Assembly: GCA_907163375.1 (NCBI GenBank)
Contig: CAJQUW010015666.1
Span: 62,001-126,000 of the forward strand
Length of the DNA: 64,000 nt
Direction: 5' to 3'
Source: Prostheceraeus crozeri
Taxonomy: Eukaryota; Platyhelminthes; Polycladida; Euryleptidae
The stretch's first letter is position 1, and each line of letters starts with the position of its first letter. Made by a program: the position numbers and the translations under genes. Positions 1 to 11,484 of the stretch are shown one piece after another. Under the pieces are notes generated by a model, which worked only from the letters and a program-made list of their open reading frames with translations, was not told the origin of the DNA and did not search any database.

Positions 1-123
1 AACGCTGTCGGGCGAATGTCGACGCAACGCTGCTGGCCCGGCAACTTTTTTTCACAGGGCTGTCGTGGTTAACATGCGAATTGATTAAAATAATAAAACC
101 ATTTTGGGACGGACTACGCGAAT
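1..123. other. Unassigned sequence at window edge
   Basis: There is no coding or RNA feature. A TGGCCCGGCAAC tract and CAGGGCTGTCG at 56-66 resemble transposon termini, but no partner is visible. Confidence 0.3.
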
Positions 124-336
124 AATATTCAATTTCATGCAGTAGTTGTGATTATTGTTTTAGAGTATGCATAGAAATTGGAGTTAACATTCATTGAAAA
201 GAGAATTAAGCATGCATGACGTTTGTGTTCATAGATATCTGTAAAAAGTCAAAGTAGACGTAAATTGAACAATCCTTCCTTTTGTACACAAAGTGATGGG
301 TTTAAGAATTTTATACAAACACTTTCTAGAATACTC
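124..336 (-). mobile_element. Penelope-like element, 3' terminal fragment
   Basis: The reverse complement matches 3729-3945 almost base for base, i.e. the 3' end of the PLE copy on the plus strand. Homology stops abruptly at 336 (..CTAGAATA). The fragment begins exactly where the minus-strand fragment at 2788-3496 stops. It holds the last codons after the GIY-YIG domain and the 3' untranslated tail. The open frame at 293-571 crosses this junction and is not a gene. Confidence 0.75.
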
Positions 337-1120
337 TCATTTAATAAAGGACTCGGCAAAATCAGTAAAAAAAATGAGAAACGTTCTTGAGAGATGTGAT
401 ATGGCAAACGCGTGGTCTTTCACTCTTCATCGACGGTCATTTTCATATCTTTTAAAATGCAAACTCTCAAACAAATCACATGTAAAAATAATTTCAAATC
501 TGAAAATGATTGTCATGGCTGTTAGAATAACATGTAAGACCAACAAGCCTTCTTATGGAAAGATATTATAGTTACTTAAACGCAGCGTCAAAGTTGCCAT
601 TTTTATCCACTTGGAATATTTGCTACACACCTAATATTCATGGTGTCTGATAACCACAGTTACCAGTCATTTAAAAGACAATTCAAAGGCATGGACATCC
701 AATATTGTGCATCTTCAAGAACATAAGATTCATTACCTTTCAAATGATTGTAAAAATGTACCATCCAAAAGCAATGGAATGCCAAGTTAGCCTGTATTAG
801 TTTTATAACCAAAAATCCGATTAATTTCTGACCTCTTCACAAAGTCATCTTCATGGAACGTAAATTGGTGTCAAAAAAAATTAATACTAAGTTCCCCGAA
901 AATAGCTCTTTGAAGAAGTCAGAAAAAATTCTGTTGCAGACTTAGAATAATATAAGTTACATTTGTAATCCTTTTACTTTTGAACTATACCTTTTAAGTG
1001 GCATTTAATAAGTGATCATGGTAATATTAGTACATTTGGCGTCTTTGACAAATGTTCCAGTAAGCAATACCGTGTAACATTAATTTTCATGATAGTATCA
1101 AAAATCTAATCGCAAAAAGT

Positions 1121-1205
1121 CGAGATCTCGGCACTGTAATTTCGAGATCTCGAACGCCTAAAAATTGGTCGAGATCGTGTCGACATCTCGGTAATCGAGA
1201 TCTCC
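1121..1205. repeat. Cluster of CGAGATCTCG palindromes
   Basis: Perfect 10-bp palindromes CGAGATCTCG lie at 1121-1130 and 1143-1152, a longer imperfect one at 1170-1190, and a near copy at 1196-1205. Spacing is irregular, 13 to 18 bp between units. Confidence 0.7.
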
Positions 1206-1532
1206 AGATTGAATTTAATCATAGGAACAGCACCATACATTTTTGACATATTTTACTCGAGTGAGACATTCATGAAAGGCCTTGATGTATGCCAGTCCAG
1301 TTATAATTGTATAGAATCAGATGCTTACTATTTCTTTTTATTGCAACTGGTTCAAAGGAAGTGTTCATTGAAATGGGTAGGATGAAAATGAAACTCGATC
1401 ATCTAGCCATTATATTCTCCATTGTCTTTGGCGTTGAGAGAGAGGGCCAGCATTGATATTAGCACCAACGGCACCTTTCACCACGAAAAAATCTCCGGAA
1501 GAATTGCTTGCCACGACTGAATGCAGATATAG

Positions 1533-1534
1533 AT

Positions 1535-1570
<36 letters not shown>

Positions 1571-1665
1571 GAGGAGGAGTGAGAGTGAGAGAGATGAGAT
1601 CGAGAGTAGAGAGAGAGAGAAGAGATGGAGAGAGCTGAGAGGAGAGAGAGAGGTGAGAGGTAGAG
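1533..1665. repeat. GA-rich microsatellite
   Basis: About 130 bp of imperfect (GA)n with GGAG interruptions. The overlapping open frames in both directions (Arg/Glu-rich and Leu/Ser-rich) are by-products of the repeat. Confidence 0.9.
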
Positions 1666-2701
1666 AATGTGGTAAGTTAGCCATGGGTAAGTCCATTTTT
1701 ATTCAGGGCTTGCTAAAATCACAATATTTTGAAAAAATTAGTGTGAATATTAATTGTTTATCATTAGCCTATACATCCTGAAATTATTGTATGAAATTAG
1801 ACTTTGCTAAATTCCATCAAATTTTCCATGTATCGGTATGCGATTCTTTTGGATGACCATATGATTCCTAATTATAAATGCAGGTCTTCTCGAATATACT
1901 GCTTAAATTGTAAATGTTGTATGTAATTGTAAAATGTACATGTATTGCAATAATGCATATATTCAGATAATATGTATCATATTCATGTATTAGTTATAAA
2001 TTGTGCAAAAATGTGTAATTTTTGGAATATTAAAATTTGATCAAAATCTTCATCACTAACATATTTTGACATTGCGCGCGCTTATCTTAAATAACTATAA
2101 GTGATAAAAATACTTTAGCTTATCATCGATTTGGTGCGTCTGAGTGCGTCATTTTCTCGGCTCTAGGGCTGTCTTCAGAGAATTTGGAAGGGCGCTTGGA
2201 TGCATCAATAATAATAGCATATAGATATCTCGTCAGAAAACTGGTCTCATAAACTCGCCATTACTCGTCTCAAAAGTAATGCCTTGAGACGACTCGTTCA
2301 CGGACATTTTACATCAGCTGAGATGTCCTTTTTGTGACGAGCTGAGCTGTCTTCAATCGTGATAAGTCGTCGTCTCAATGCTGCAGTGGTACAGTCTGAC
2401 ATATTCTAGAAAAATAAGTACTTATGTATAAAAATGTATGAAGGGCCGATCTTTTATTCGTTTCTTAAACCTCTGCATTCTACAGAATGCAAATTCCATT
2501 TAAAAATATACACTACAGCTAAACTTTTCGGTATTAAAGTCAATCGCATGCATGAAAATGAAAGACTACAAGCACTAGAAAGAAGAGAAATTCTGTTAAT
2601 TAGTGTGTATATTTCCTTTCGTGATTCCTCACGACCATCATGCTACTAAAAATATTTGTAGAAGTAGTCAAAATATGGAATATCACGCCAGATAATTCAA
2701 C

Positions 2702-2728
2702 TGTCACTTAACTGATACTTAAGTGACA
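2702..2728. repeat. Perfect 10-bp-arm hairpin
   Basis: TGTCACTTAA and TTAAGTGACA are separated by a 7-nt loop (CTGATAC). A second near-palindrome, ATTTGGCTAGCAAAT, follows at 2728-2742. They sit about 60 bp inside the right end of the inserted segment and could be its terminal structure. Confidence 0.6.
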
Positions 2729-2787
2729 TTTGGCTAGCAAATGGTCAGACAAATGACTGTACATTAACTGACACCGGTCAACTAGTG

Positions 2788-3496
2788 GGTAATTCATAAT
2801 TGTGGAAGGACTTTTTCAAAATACTAAAATTAAATAAAGAAATTCGAGACTGAGCATACTGCTGGAAAACTTTATCTTTAGAAGGGCAAGAGAGTAAGTG
2901 TCTGGTTACAGAAGAATTAGGAGGTTTTTGTGATCTTGGCCTCTCGCCTCTTTGAGTCCATTTTGGGATGTGTTCTGACACTCGAGTCTGAAGGTGCCTC
3001 TCCGTTCTGTCGATGTACCCTGCTCCGCAGGGGCAATCAAATTTATAGATCAAAGAATGTCGATCGGCAGTTGGTATAGGGTCCTTGTGCGCGGATGGTG
3101 CCAGCTGTTTTGTTGAGAAAACTGGGTTTGGGTCCAGTTGCATATAATATTTCCGATTTCTTTGGAAATATTTCGTGCGATGATTTCACTTTCACTCCCA
3201 TAGTATGGGATTTTGAAGAAAATGGCTTCTTCTTAACCGTTGGGATCTTCGATTGTCATCTTTGTATTTAGAGGGTTTGCGAATAAACCATTCAGGGTAG
3301 CCATTTTTTATCAAAATTTCAGTTATTCGTTTCGACTCCTTGCCAAGAAAACAAGGAGAACAAAGTCTATGAGCCCGATATACCTTTGTTTTCACTAAGT
3401 TTACCTTATATTTTCTTGGACAATAAGCCCCATAATTTGTATATATTCCTGTAAATGTTTTCTTTCTGTACATCGATGTCAGTATTTCTCCATTAT
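2788..3496 (-). pseudogene. Penelope-like element: RT C-terminal/linker and GIY-YIG endonuclease, decayed
   Basis: Two minus-strand frames read as one PLE polyprotein segment with a frameshift near 3190. The upstream part (3496 to 3192) gives KTFTGIYTNYGAYCPRKYK and EILIKNGYPEWFI, the linker after the reverse transcriptase. A frame change restores AIFFKIPYYGSESEIIARNI. The downstream part gives YKFDCPCGAGYIDRTERHLQ then TRVSEHIPKW, the GIY-YIG endonuclease core, with the second Y-x-G seen as GYID. The RT palm is missing upstream, where the sequence flips into the inverted copy at 3497. It is non-functional. Confidence 0.85.
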
Positions 3497-3945
3497 GCGG
3501 AGCAGGGTACATCGACAGAACGGAGAGGCACCTTCAGACTCGAGTGTCAGAACACATCCCAAAATGGACTCAAAGAGGCGAGAGGCCAAGATCACAAAAA
3601 CCTTCTAAAACTTCTGTAACCAGACACTTACTCTCTTGCCCTTCTAAAGATAAAGTTTTCCAGCAGTATGCTCAGTCTCGAATTTCTTTATTTAATTTTA
3701 GTATTTTGAAAAAGTCCTTCCACAATTATGAATTACCTATTCTAGAAAGTGTTTGTATAAAATTCTTAAACCCATCACTTTGTGTACAAAAGGAAGGATT
3801 GTTCAATTTACGTCTACTTTGACTTTTTACAGATATCTATGAACACAAACGTCATGCATGCTTAATTCTCTTTTCAATGAATGTTAACTCCAATTTCTAT
3901 GCATACTCTAAAACAATAATCACAACTGCTGCATTAATAAATATC
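3497..3945 (+). pseudogene. Penelope-like element, inverted 3' fragment (GIY-YIG C-terminal half and 3' tail)
   Basis: The copy starts at the GIY-YIG core (GAGYIDRTERHLQTRV) head-to-head with the minus-strand copy and runs to the 3' tail near 3945. It is highly similar to 2788-3030 and to 124-336 read in reverse. The frame is open 3544-3822 (to ESVCIKFLNPSLCVQKEG). It is the uninterrupted reference showing that the two minus-strand fragments were once joined. Confidence 0.85.
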
Positions 3946-5157
3946 AGAAGCGCATATGAGCTTAGCTTTCATATGGACCCTGCAGATATATGTGAAATCT
4001 GCTATTCGGATAAATCCATGAAAAACAGCCTTAATTCAAAGTAAAGAACAAATCGAGTTGGAGATTGCACCATTGTCCAATCAAAAGCACATGACAAACA
4101 GAGTGGAATGGAATCGTTTTGAAACAAGTGGCTGCAACAAGCACGTAAAAATTGAACTGATCACATATTTTCGGATAGCCCATCTTAATCTTAATCTTTA
4201 GCCATTCTTAATTCTTCTAATGTTCCATATTCTTCCCATATCCTGGTTTATTTGTGCATGGTAATAGAATACACCTTTCAAAATTGCCACAAAATCCAAA
4301 CTCAGTGGGATACTCATCATGACTTTGTAAACTGGCTGGTAACCAGTGGTTGTTCAGAATCAGAAGTTGACGTGAAGTGGTAGCATTCTCTGACTGTTAC
4401 TCGCATTTAGAAAGATTCGTCATACTTATAAAAATAATGGTAATATGGAAACGCCTGAAATATTCCTGAAGAAGACAAATACCTGATTGTTGACACAACA
4501 CAATTCCCCAGTTGAGCATTTCCGCAGCTGAGACACAGGAGAACGAACATCAAACCATGTCAGACCCTGTCACCGATGTTTGAATTGCATTCTATAATCA
4601 TTCGTCGCATTGTTTCAGGTGCTCGATGTGTATAGTTTAATGCCAAGTGTGTACACAATCGAAGTTATCGATACAGTCCGTTTTGCAATATCTGAGTGGT
4701 CATTATTTCTCCAATTCATTTTCTAATTATCATTGAAAGAATATGGCCACTAGATTCGATCATTTGATCACTGAAATTCAGGTCAGCTTTGATCAAACAG
4801 TTGATTGCATTTATTTGAGTCTATGATTAAATTTTTGCATTTTTTCGCGACAGGATTAATTGATAGCACGTGTGGGGCAGTGCGAATACAGAATAAATTA
4901 TCACCTTAGCACTTTCACCATTTGAATTATTTTCATGAAATTTCAGTGCTATGCAGACAAATTGAAAAAATAATAGTAGAATGGAATTTCGCAGATAAAG
5001 TTGTGAAATTATTGCGTTGCAGACTTTAAAAATGACGAAATCTCTCATGATCCTCTTCAGAGTGGTAGCCAGCCGGACTTTTCGGCAGCTTCCCACGTTA
5101 CGCCCAGAACCGTGATATTCAATTTCAAGGTCCAGTCCGTGCTCCGTTTTGTTCAAA
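3946..5157. other. No gene recognised
   Basis: AT-rich sequence without a convincing ORF, splice-supported exon or repeat match within the window. The frame at 4827-5156 has no recognisable domain. Confidence 0.6.
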
Positions 5158-5480
5158 GTTTGTACAGGGATGAGAACGCTGTGTCACAAAAAATCCGGAG
5201 GATCGCTTCTATGGGGGGCCCATGCGCTACTTTTACTGGGGCCCATTTTCAGTTTTGATATAATTACAAGCAATTCAAGTATTAATTTTAAAAAGTTATA
5301 AATCTTTATGCGCCTATACACTATATACCCTATGCTGCGACTATAAAGTATTGTTAATGAAGCATGAAGGCCACAGTTAATAATTAATTAGATCTCAACC
5401 ATATTGAGGCAAAGTACTGTATACAAAACCTCAACCTTTTGGGAGTGTAACTCGAAGAATTTTGATTTTTTATGTTTACA

Positions 5481-5735
5481 AAGCGCCGCAGGCGAAACCT
5501 TCAGCCTTTTATGAGTGTAGCTAGTAGAACTTTGATGTTTATAAAGCGCCGCAGGCGAAACCTTCAACCTTTTATGAGTGCAACTAGTAGAACTTTGATG
5601 TTTACAAAGCGCCGCAGGCGAAACCCTCAGCCCCTTATTGAGGGCAACTAGTAGAATTTTGATGTTTATAAAGCGCCGCAGGCGAAACCTTCAGCCTTTA
5701 TGAGTGTAACTAGTAGAATTTTGATCCATTACATT
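5481..5735. repeat. 63-64 bp tandem repeat, block 1
   Basis: Four units are anchored on AAAGCGCCGCAGGCGAAACC at 5481, 5544, 5607 and 5671, each followed by CTTCAGCC...TAACTAGTAGAATTTTGATG. The block lies about 300 bp inside a CAGGGATGAGAACGC element end. Confidence 0.85.
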
Positions 5736-6149
5736 CCATTTCATTTGAATTGGAGGGGCAGTTTCAGAATTAGAGAATTTTTGAATGTACCGGTGTGTAG
5801 AATTTTTACAAGCAAGTTCTAATCAGAATGTAATTTTAAATAACCCCAGCAAGCCAGACATCATTCTCCTAGAATGTATATAAATCGATCGTCATGAGCT
5901 TTTTGCAACACAGTCTTTAATTGGTACGTAGACCTCTGTTATTCCGAAACTACCGTTCCAACTAAAAATACTTTTAAATGGAGAAAATAGTCGAGTAATT
6001 TGCTATGAAATTTTATTTCGATCGGCTATATAGTATGCACGGTATAGGAGAGGGGAACTAATAAGGAGCCAAAAAACGTAAAAAGGAAACATAAATCACG
6101 CAGCAGGTATAAAACATAAATAAGGCATAACCTAGTCAAAATCTCCAAC

Positions 6150-6540
6150 ATCTCCAAAAAGGCCCATGCATCGTCAGAGGGGCACATTGATCGTCACAGG
6201 GGCCCATGGGTCGACAGAGGGGCCCATGGTGGTTAGAGGGGTCCACTGATCGTCAAAGAAAGGCCCATGAGTGGCTATAGGGTATCTATGGATAATATCT
6301 ATTTTAATGACTTGTAATCAGTGGGGTCCTATGCAACGCATCATGAAGATGTTTTTGGTTTAAGACGGGATCATGCGTTACTTCATGAAGATGGCATTCC
6401 ATCCCAGGGGCCCACACACCCTGCCTTCCACTCCCTCCTATTTTTATTGCATTTTCTGGCGGAGAGATCCCATTGATCGTCAGAGGGGGCCAACAGCTAG
6501 TCAAAGGGGCCCCCTGATAGTCAGAGGAGACCTATGGATG
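6150..6540. repeat. Degenerate 20-25 bp repeat GATCGTCAGAGGGGCCCAT
   Basis: Irregular copies of a GGGGCCCATnGATCGTCAGA unit occur here, with an embedded 150-bp stretch (6287-6445) that recurs at 10742-10880 and 10947-11105 (TCATGAAGATG, GCGTTACTTCA, GGCATTCCAT). Confidence 0.7.
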
Positions 6541-7371
6541 ACATGTATCAGGGCTGCCACTCTTATCAAAAATAAAAACCGGAAAGTCAAATCGGAATGG
6601 GCCCCCTAGATTACGTAGTCGTGGGCCCCCTCAAAGTAAGAAACTTACGATTTTTCGATATCACACAACCCGGTAATAATTCAATAATCAGCTTCATCAA
6701 GGTGCACTAGAAGACATGACTAGAGTAGCTACTATTTTCAGGAGAACCGTTTTCGAAGGTTAGACGGAGTGTACTACAAAGACCCCTCTACCCTCTCCCT
6801 AATGCAAAATCAGCATGAAGCTATTGAACGATTGACGATTTCAGATCGATAAAAAGACTGCATATTATCGAATAATCTACATGTAGGCTACATCTATGGA
6901 TGATTTTACTTAACTGTTTCAAAGACAACTTTCTTCATTTCGATCAAAAATTTTACGTTCAAATTTATAACGCACTATTCTCGTGCAGCTTTGCCATTTT
7001 CTAATAAGTGCCATGACGTCACACGGTGCAAGATCCCGTCTTTATTGAGAAGAATTTTCATAATACCACTAGGAAATTGCTATTCAGCTGTTCTACGATT
7101 GGAAGACAGCTTCAGCAGAGCGGTCTGGTCACAGCAAATATCTTCATACAAAATCCATGGTCAGCGCGGTCTAAATGCATGGGCAAGCCATTTTCTTTGA
7201 GAGAATCATCATTCTTTCGAGAAATCGAGAATGTGTGGTAAAATCTTCGTATCTATACTGCATAAAATATGCCGAATGTCATGAAGGATGGAATATCTTC
7301 ATGCAGGATGGAATGCCAGCGCACTACTACAGACCCATCGTAAATTATTTAAACAGCAATTCTCCTAAATC

Positions 7372-7905
7372 CAGGGATGAGAACGCGGTGTCAGAAAAAA
7401 ATCCGGAAGATATCTTCTAGGGACCCAAACGTTACCTTTTCTGGGGCCCATTTTCAGTTTTGATATGATTACAAGTAATCCAAGATTCAATTTTAAATAG
7501 TTATGAATCTTTATGCGCCTACACATTATATATAATATGCTGCGACTAAATATACATTGAATATTAATGCATTAAGGCCATAGATAATAATAAATTGGAG
7601 CTCAACCATTTTGAGGCAAAGTATCGCAGACAAAACCTCCAGTCTTTTATGAGTGTAACTAGTAGAGCTTTGATGTTTTTAAAGCGCCGCAGGCGAAACC
7701 TGCACCCTTTTGGGAGTATAACTAATTCAATTTTGATGTCTTATCAAGAGCCGCAGGCAAAACCTAGAGCCTTTTGGGAATGCAACAAGAAGGGTTTTGT
7801 TGTTTTATAAAGCGCCGCAGGAGAAGTCTCCACCCTTTTTGGAGTGCAACTAGTAGAATTTTGATGTTTTATAAAGCGCCGCAGGCAAAACCTCCAGACT
7901 ATTGG
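7372..7905. repeat. Second copy of element left end with 63-64 bp tandem repeat, block 2
   Basis: The sequence is colinear with 5165-5735: the same CAGGGATGAGAACGC start, GGGGCCCATTTTCAG, TCTTTATGCGCCTA, then repeat units anchored at 7682, 7746, 7809 and 7874. No matching right end was found, so this may be a truncated copy nested in the 6549-10738 element. Confidence 0.7.
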
Positions 7906-8935
7906 GATAAATATCTGACTGTTTAATTCTCTAATATTTAGCTAGATGAATAATTTGAATGTTCAATATATCCTTCTTTTAGAATTTCTCAAAATTAGGG
8001 TACTTTGAAAAATTCCCACTATCAATAAGATAAAAAAACATTCCCGGTAAACTCTGGTTTATTTTGAACAACGAATGAAACGAATTATCAAAGAGTCTAT
8101 TAAGTATCAAATCAATTCACTGGTCTTCTTCACAGTCATAGCAAATGCAATGTACTTTTCAATTTGCTCCAGCGCAATCCTCGTGTACGCACGATCCACA
8201 TTGAGTGCATTGTATCTAGTCAACCTGAAGATCACATCTTAGGTCATCACTATGCTCCCCATCAAAGAACTGACAGAAGTTACTTGGGTCACTTGTTTAT
8301 GTTTGAGGCTGTGTATCCATTACAACAGGTTGAGTTGGATTGGAGATATTTCGAGATTTTGTTTTCTTCATAGCCCTATTTTCTTTACCTTTGTTTCTAG
8401 GAGTGGATTCTTTTTTCTTCTCTGACTGTTGAACTTCGGAAACATAGTTGGAAGTAGTCAAGACACCGGATATCTTTGGTCTCTCAGCTGCAATTCATCC
8501 TTGTCGCTCATACGATGAGGTTTATTAAGCTGGAGAGACACAGCGCCCTTAAGTGTCCCATATTACCCTCCATACGTCTTATTTCAAAAGCTATAAAAAT
8601 ATTTGATAAAATTATTAAATTAAAAAAGTGAAATATTGTAAGCATAGCACAAAACCCAAGCTTCCACATACCAATGCATTTAAATTCATGAGAAAACTTG
8701 ATTGATGATATAATAATAGCTTTACTGAAATTTCAGCCCTATTTTTGACCTACAAAGATTCGTATATCACTTGTGTTTTTATCACACAAGCGGAAGTATG
8801 CAGCCGATTTCGCTTAAATTTTGTGTTTGCAGCTAATGATCACATCAATAAGTAACCACATTTATTATTCCAAAATATTTTCAGGAAGTATTTTTTTCGA
8901 AGATATTCGTTAAATGTCCCATATTACCCGCACCT

Positions 8936-9400
8936 ACCCTAGTAGAATTTTTAGATATTTTCAAAGCTCTGCACGCGAAACCTCCAGCCTTTTGAGAGTA
9001 TAACTAGTAGAATTTTGATGTATTTAATACTCTGCAGGCGAAACCTCCTGGAATGTATAAAGCACTTTCTCGGCATTACATTATCAAACGGGAATTAGGC
9101 CTACAACTTTTCTCAGCTCCATGCTATTTCAAAATGTCATGATGAGGGAGGTTTTTGTGAATCAAAATTTCTTGGCGTTTATAATGAGCTTCACACTGTA
9201 TGAGTAATAACAAATACTCAGTAGAACAAATGGAATTGTTTTGCCACAGAATCGACTTGGCCAATCACCATGAAATTGTACATGGAGCCTACAAGTGAAT
9301 GTGTACTTTTTCCTTACAATCCATTTCATTTGAATTGGAGGGGTAGTTTCAGGTTTAGAGAGAATTTTTGAATGTACCGGTATGCAGAATTTCTACACGA
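8936..9400. repeat. Third dispersed copy of the 63-64 bp repeat and its right flank
   Basis: Two degenerate units lie near 8940-9045 (CTAGTAGAATTTTTAGATAT, GCACGCGAAACCTCCAGCC). A stretch at 9320-9400 is homologous to 5735-5800 (TTTGAATTGGAGGGG...GAATGTACCGGT). This suggests one larger repeat family of which 5165-5800 is the fullest copy. Confidence 0.6.
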
Positions 9401-9859
9401 AAACTACACGAAACGCAAAATCGACACGTAAAGAAATCCTTGTCACTTCTGTAGTTGTTCGCGAGATTTAAATCTTCGCTGGTGTCTTCGCCTAAATTTA
9501 GCCGCTTTTGCAACAAGTGATCGTGCAAAATATTCTTTCGTCACTCCCTTGTGTTCCCGAAACTTTTTATTAGATTTTTCTTTTAAATTTTTCTGGCACG
9601 CTTCTTAAAAGACACGTTTTGGAGAGCATCAAAGCGATCAGAACTCTATTCATAATAGACTCCATGATTACGTATTACAACTTTCTCGTCAAGCATTCCC
9701 ACCTAAATTTACGTCTTATTTCAAAACCTCAATTACTTGCGTTTCGTCTTGTTTCTTCAGGATTGACGAAAGGATCACTGACTTCCTTACAGAAGAATCT
9801 TCTGCTCAAGAGTCAAGCGGATTTTTAGAAAGCATCAGCTTTCAATTTGATCACCCTAA

Positions 9860-10640
9860 AATATTGCAGGGTCTTTAAGGTCCCCTAACAATCTGCATAG
9901 CCCAGTTCGTAATTTTAAAAAGCCCGCACATGCTCTTATCATTAACGGTGCCGGTCTCAATACTATAAGCCCCTTACCATCTCAAAAGGCCCCTCACGAT
10001 CTTTAACGGTCCTGTTCACTATCTCAAAAGGGCATCCTCACTAACTTAAAGGGACCCCTTCACAATCTCAAAAAGGCCCCCTCACCATCTTAAAGGGGCC
10101 CCTACGCAGTCTCAAAAGGGCATCCTCACGATCTTTGAGAGGCCTCTTCGCAGTCTCAAAAGAGCCCCTTCACGACCTCAAAGGGGTCCCCTCACCATCT
10201 TAGAAGGGCCCCTCACGATCATAAAGGGGCCCCTTCGCAGTCTCGAAAAGATCCCTTCACGATCTCAAAAGGGCCCCTCACAATCTTTAAGGGAATCCTC
10301 ACAATCTCAAAAGGGCCCCCTCACGGTCTTAAAGGGCCCCTTCGCAGTCTCAAAAGGGACCCTTCACGACCTCAAAAGGGCATCCTCACCATCTTAGAAG
10401 GGCACCTTCACCATCTCAAAAGGGCCCCTCACGATCATAAAAGGGCCCCTTCGCAGTCTCAAAAGGGTCCCTTCACGATCTCAAAAGGGCCCCTCACGAT
10501 CTTAGAAGGCCCTCTTCACAATCTCAAAAGGCCCCCCTCACGATCTTAAAGAGGCCCCTCACCATCTTAGAAGGGCCACTTCACAATCTCAAAAGGGCCG
10601 TTTCACAATCCTGAAGGGCCCCTTTCAAAATTTGAATTGT
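9860..10640. repeat. About 25 bp minisatellite, TCACGATCTCAAAAGGGCCCC
   Basis: Roughly 30 degenerate units run over 780 bp with alternating CTCAAAAGGGCCCCT and CTTAAAGGGGCCCCTTCGCAGT forms. It lies near the right end of the nested element. No ORF. Confidence 0.85.
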
Positions 10641-11484
10641 TCAAAATCCAAATTATTTGTGGCGGAACATTTTCTCACTACTTAGTTTATTCTAAAAAAA
10701 CCGGAAATCCGGTTAAAACCGGAAGAGTGGCAGCCCTGATGTATCAATTGTAATGACTAAAGATCAGAGGGGTCTTCTTATGCAACGCGTCATGAAGATG
10801 TTTTTTGTCTTAAGACGATAAGTTACTTCATGAAGATGGCATTCCATATTAGGGGCTCCATACCTTATCCCATTCCATTTTTATTGCATTTTCTGGCAGA
10901 GGGGGGCAAATGTTCGCCAAACGGGCCCAATGATCATCAGAGGGGCCCAATGGATAATATCAATTGGAATGACTGGTGATCAGAGGGGTCTTATGTAACC
11001 CATCATGAAGATGTTTTGTCTTAAAACAGGACACATGCGTTACTTCACGAAGATCATTCCATCTTAGGGCCCACATGCCTTTCCCCCTACCCCTTGCCCC
11101 TCCTGTTTTTTTCACATTTTCTGGCGAATTTCAGAAAAGACCCAGATGGTCGTCAAAAGATCCGGAATTCCGGATAAATCCGGAAGAATCTCTTCCCTGG
11201 TTTGTAGTCACTTGAATGCAATTCTTAAGTTATGCGTGAATCATAAAAGAAATTCAATGTTCTCTGAAGTTTCCTGTTCAGAATTAGGGAATGTGAGAAT
11301 TAACACGCTCATATACATGTAGGCCTACATAATTACACAGCCACCAACTTAATGCATTTCTTTAATGATTTTTGACGTACAGGCCTATATGATTCAGAAA
11401 ACGAAAAACCCGTTCTGGTACTTCCATTCTTTCCCGCCCCCACATTTTTCAATTTTTCCAAATTCATCAAATTCCGTCAAACTT

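Larger units (their letters stand above)
337..2787. mobile_element. Insertion of unknown type splitting a Penelope-like element
   Basis: The two minus-strand PLE pieces flanking this 2451-bp segment are contiguous in the plus-strand copy (3729-3740), with no gap or overlap. The segment therefore looks inserted. Ends are CTCTCATTTA... and ...CAACTAGTG. I see no terminal inverted repeats, no clear target duplication and no coding gene. It includes the palindrome cluster at 1121-1205, a GA microsatellite and a hairpin near its right end. Confidence 0.5.
6549..10738. mobile_element. Nested TIR element, CAGGGCTGCCACTCTT ends, 6-bp target duplication
   Basis: A 16-bp perfect inverted repeat CAGGGCTGCCACTCTT marks both ends, flanked by ATGTAT at 6543-6548 and 10739-10744. 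Removing the segment rejoins GGATGACATGTAT with CAATTGTAATGAC, which matches the parallel copy at 10955-10975 (GGATAATATCAATTGGAATG). That copy acts as an empty-site reference. CCGG-rich subterminal motifs follow. There is no transposase: the short ORFs at 6991-7420 and 8164-8373 have no recognisable domain. The body carries a second copy of the outer element's left end (from 7372) and long minisatellites. Confidence 0.75.
5165..11199. mobile_element. TIR element with CAGGGA...TCCCTG ends and 7-bp target duplication (outer element)
   Basis: The left end CAGGGATGAGAACGC and the right end, read in reverse CAGGGAAGAGATTC, are imperfect inverted repeats. GTTTGTA directly abuts both ends (5158-5164 and 11200-11206). 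The subterminal sequence on both sides carries AATCCGGA. The body outside the nested element is non-coding: 63-64 bp tandem repeats, 22-25 bp GATCGTCAGAGGGGCCC repeats and copies of an about 140-160 bp unit. CAG/CTG termini suggest the hAT superfamily, but a 6-7 bp duplication is shorter than the usual 8. Non-autonomous. Confidence 0.6.

Noticed and set aside
293-571. 92-codon plus-strand ORF
   Set aside because: It crosses the junction between a PLE tail in reverse and the inserted segment. No domain.
1478-1781. Arg/Glu-rich and Leu/Ser-rich ORFs
   Set aside because: Both are translations of the GA microsatellite.
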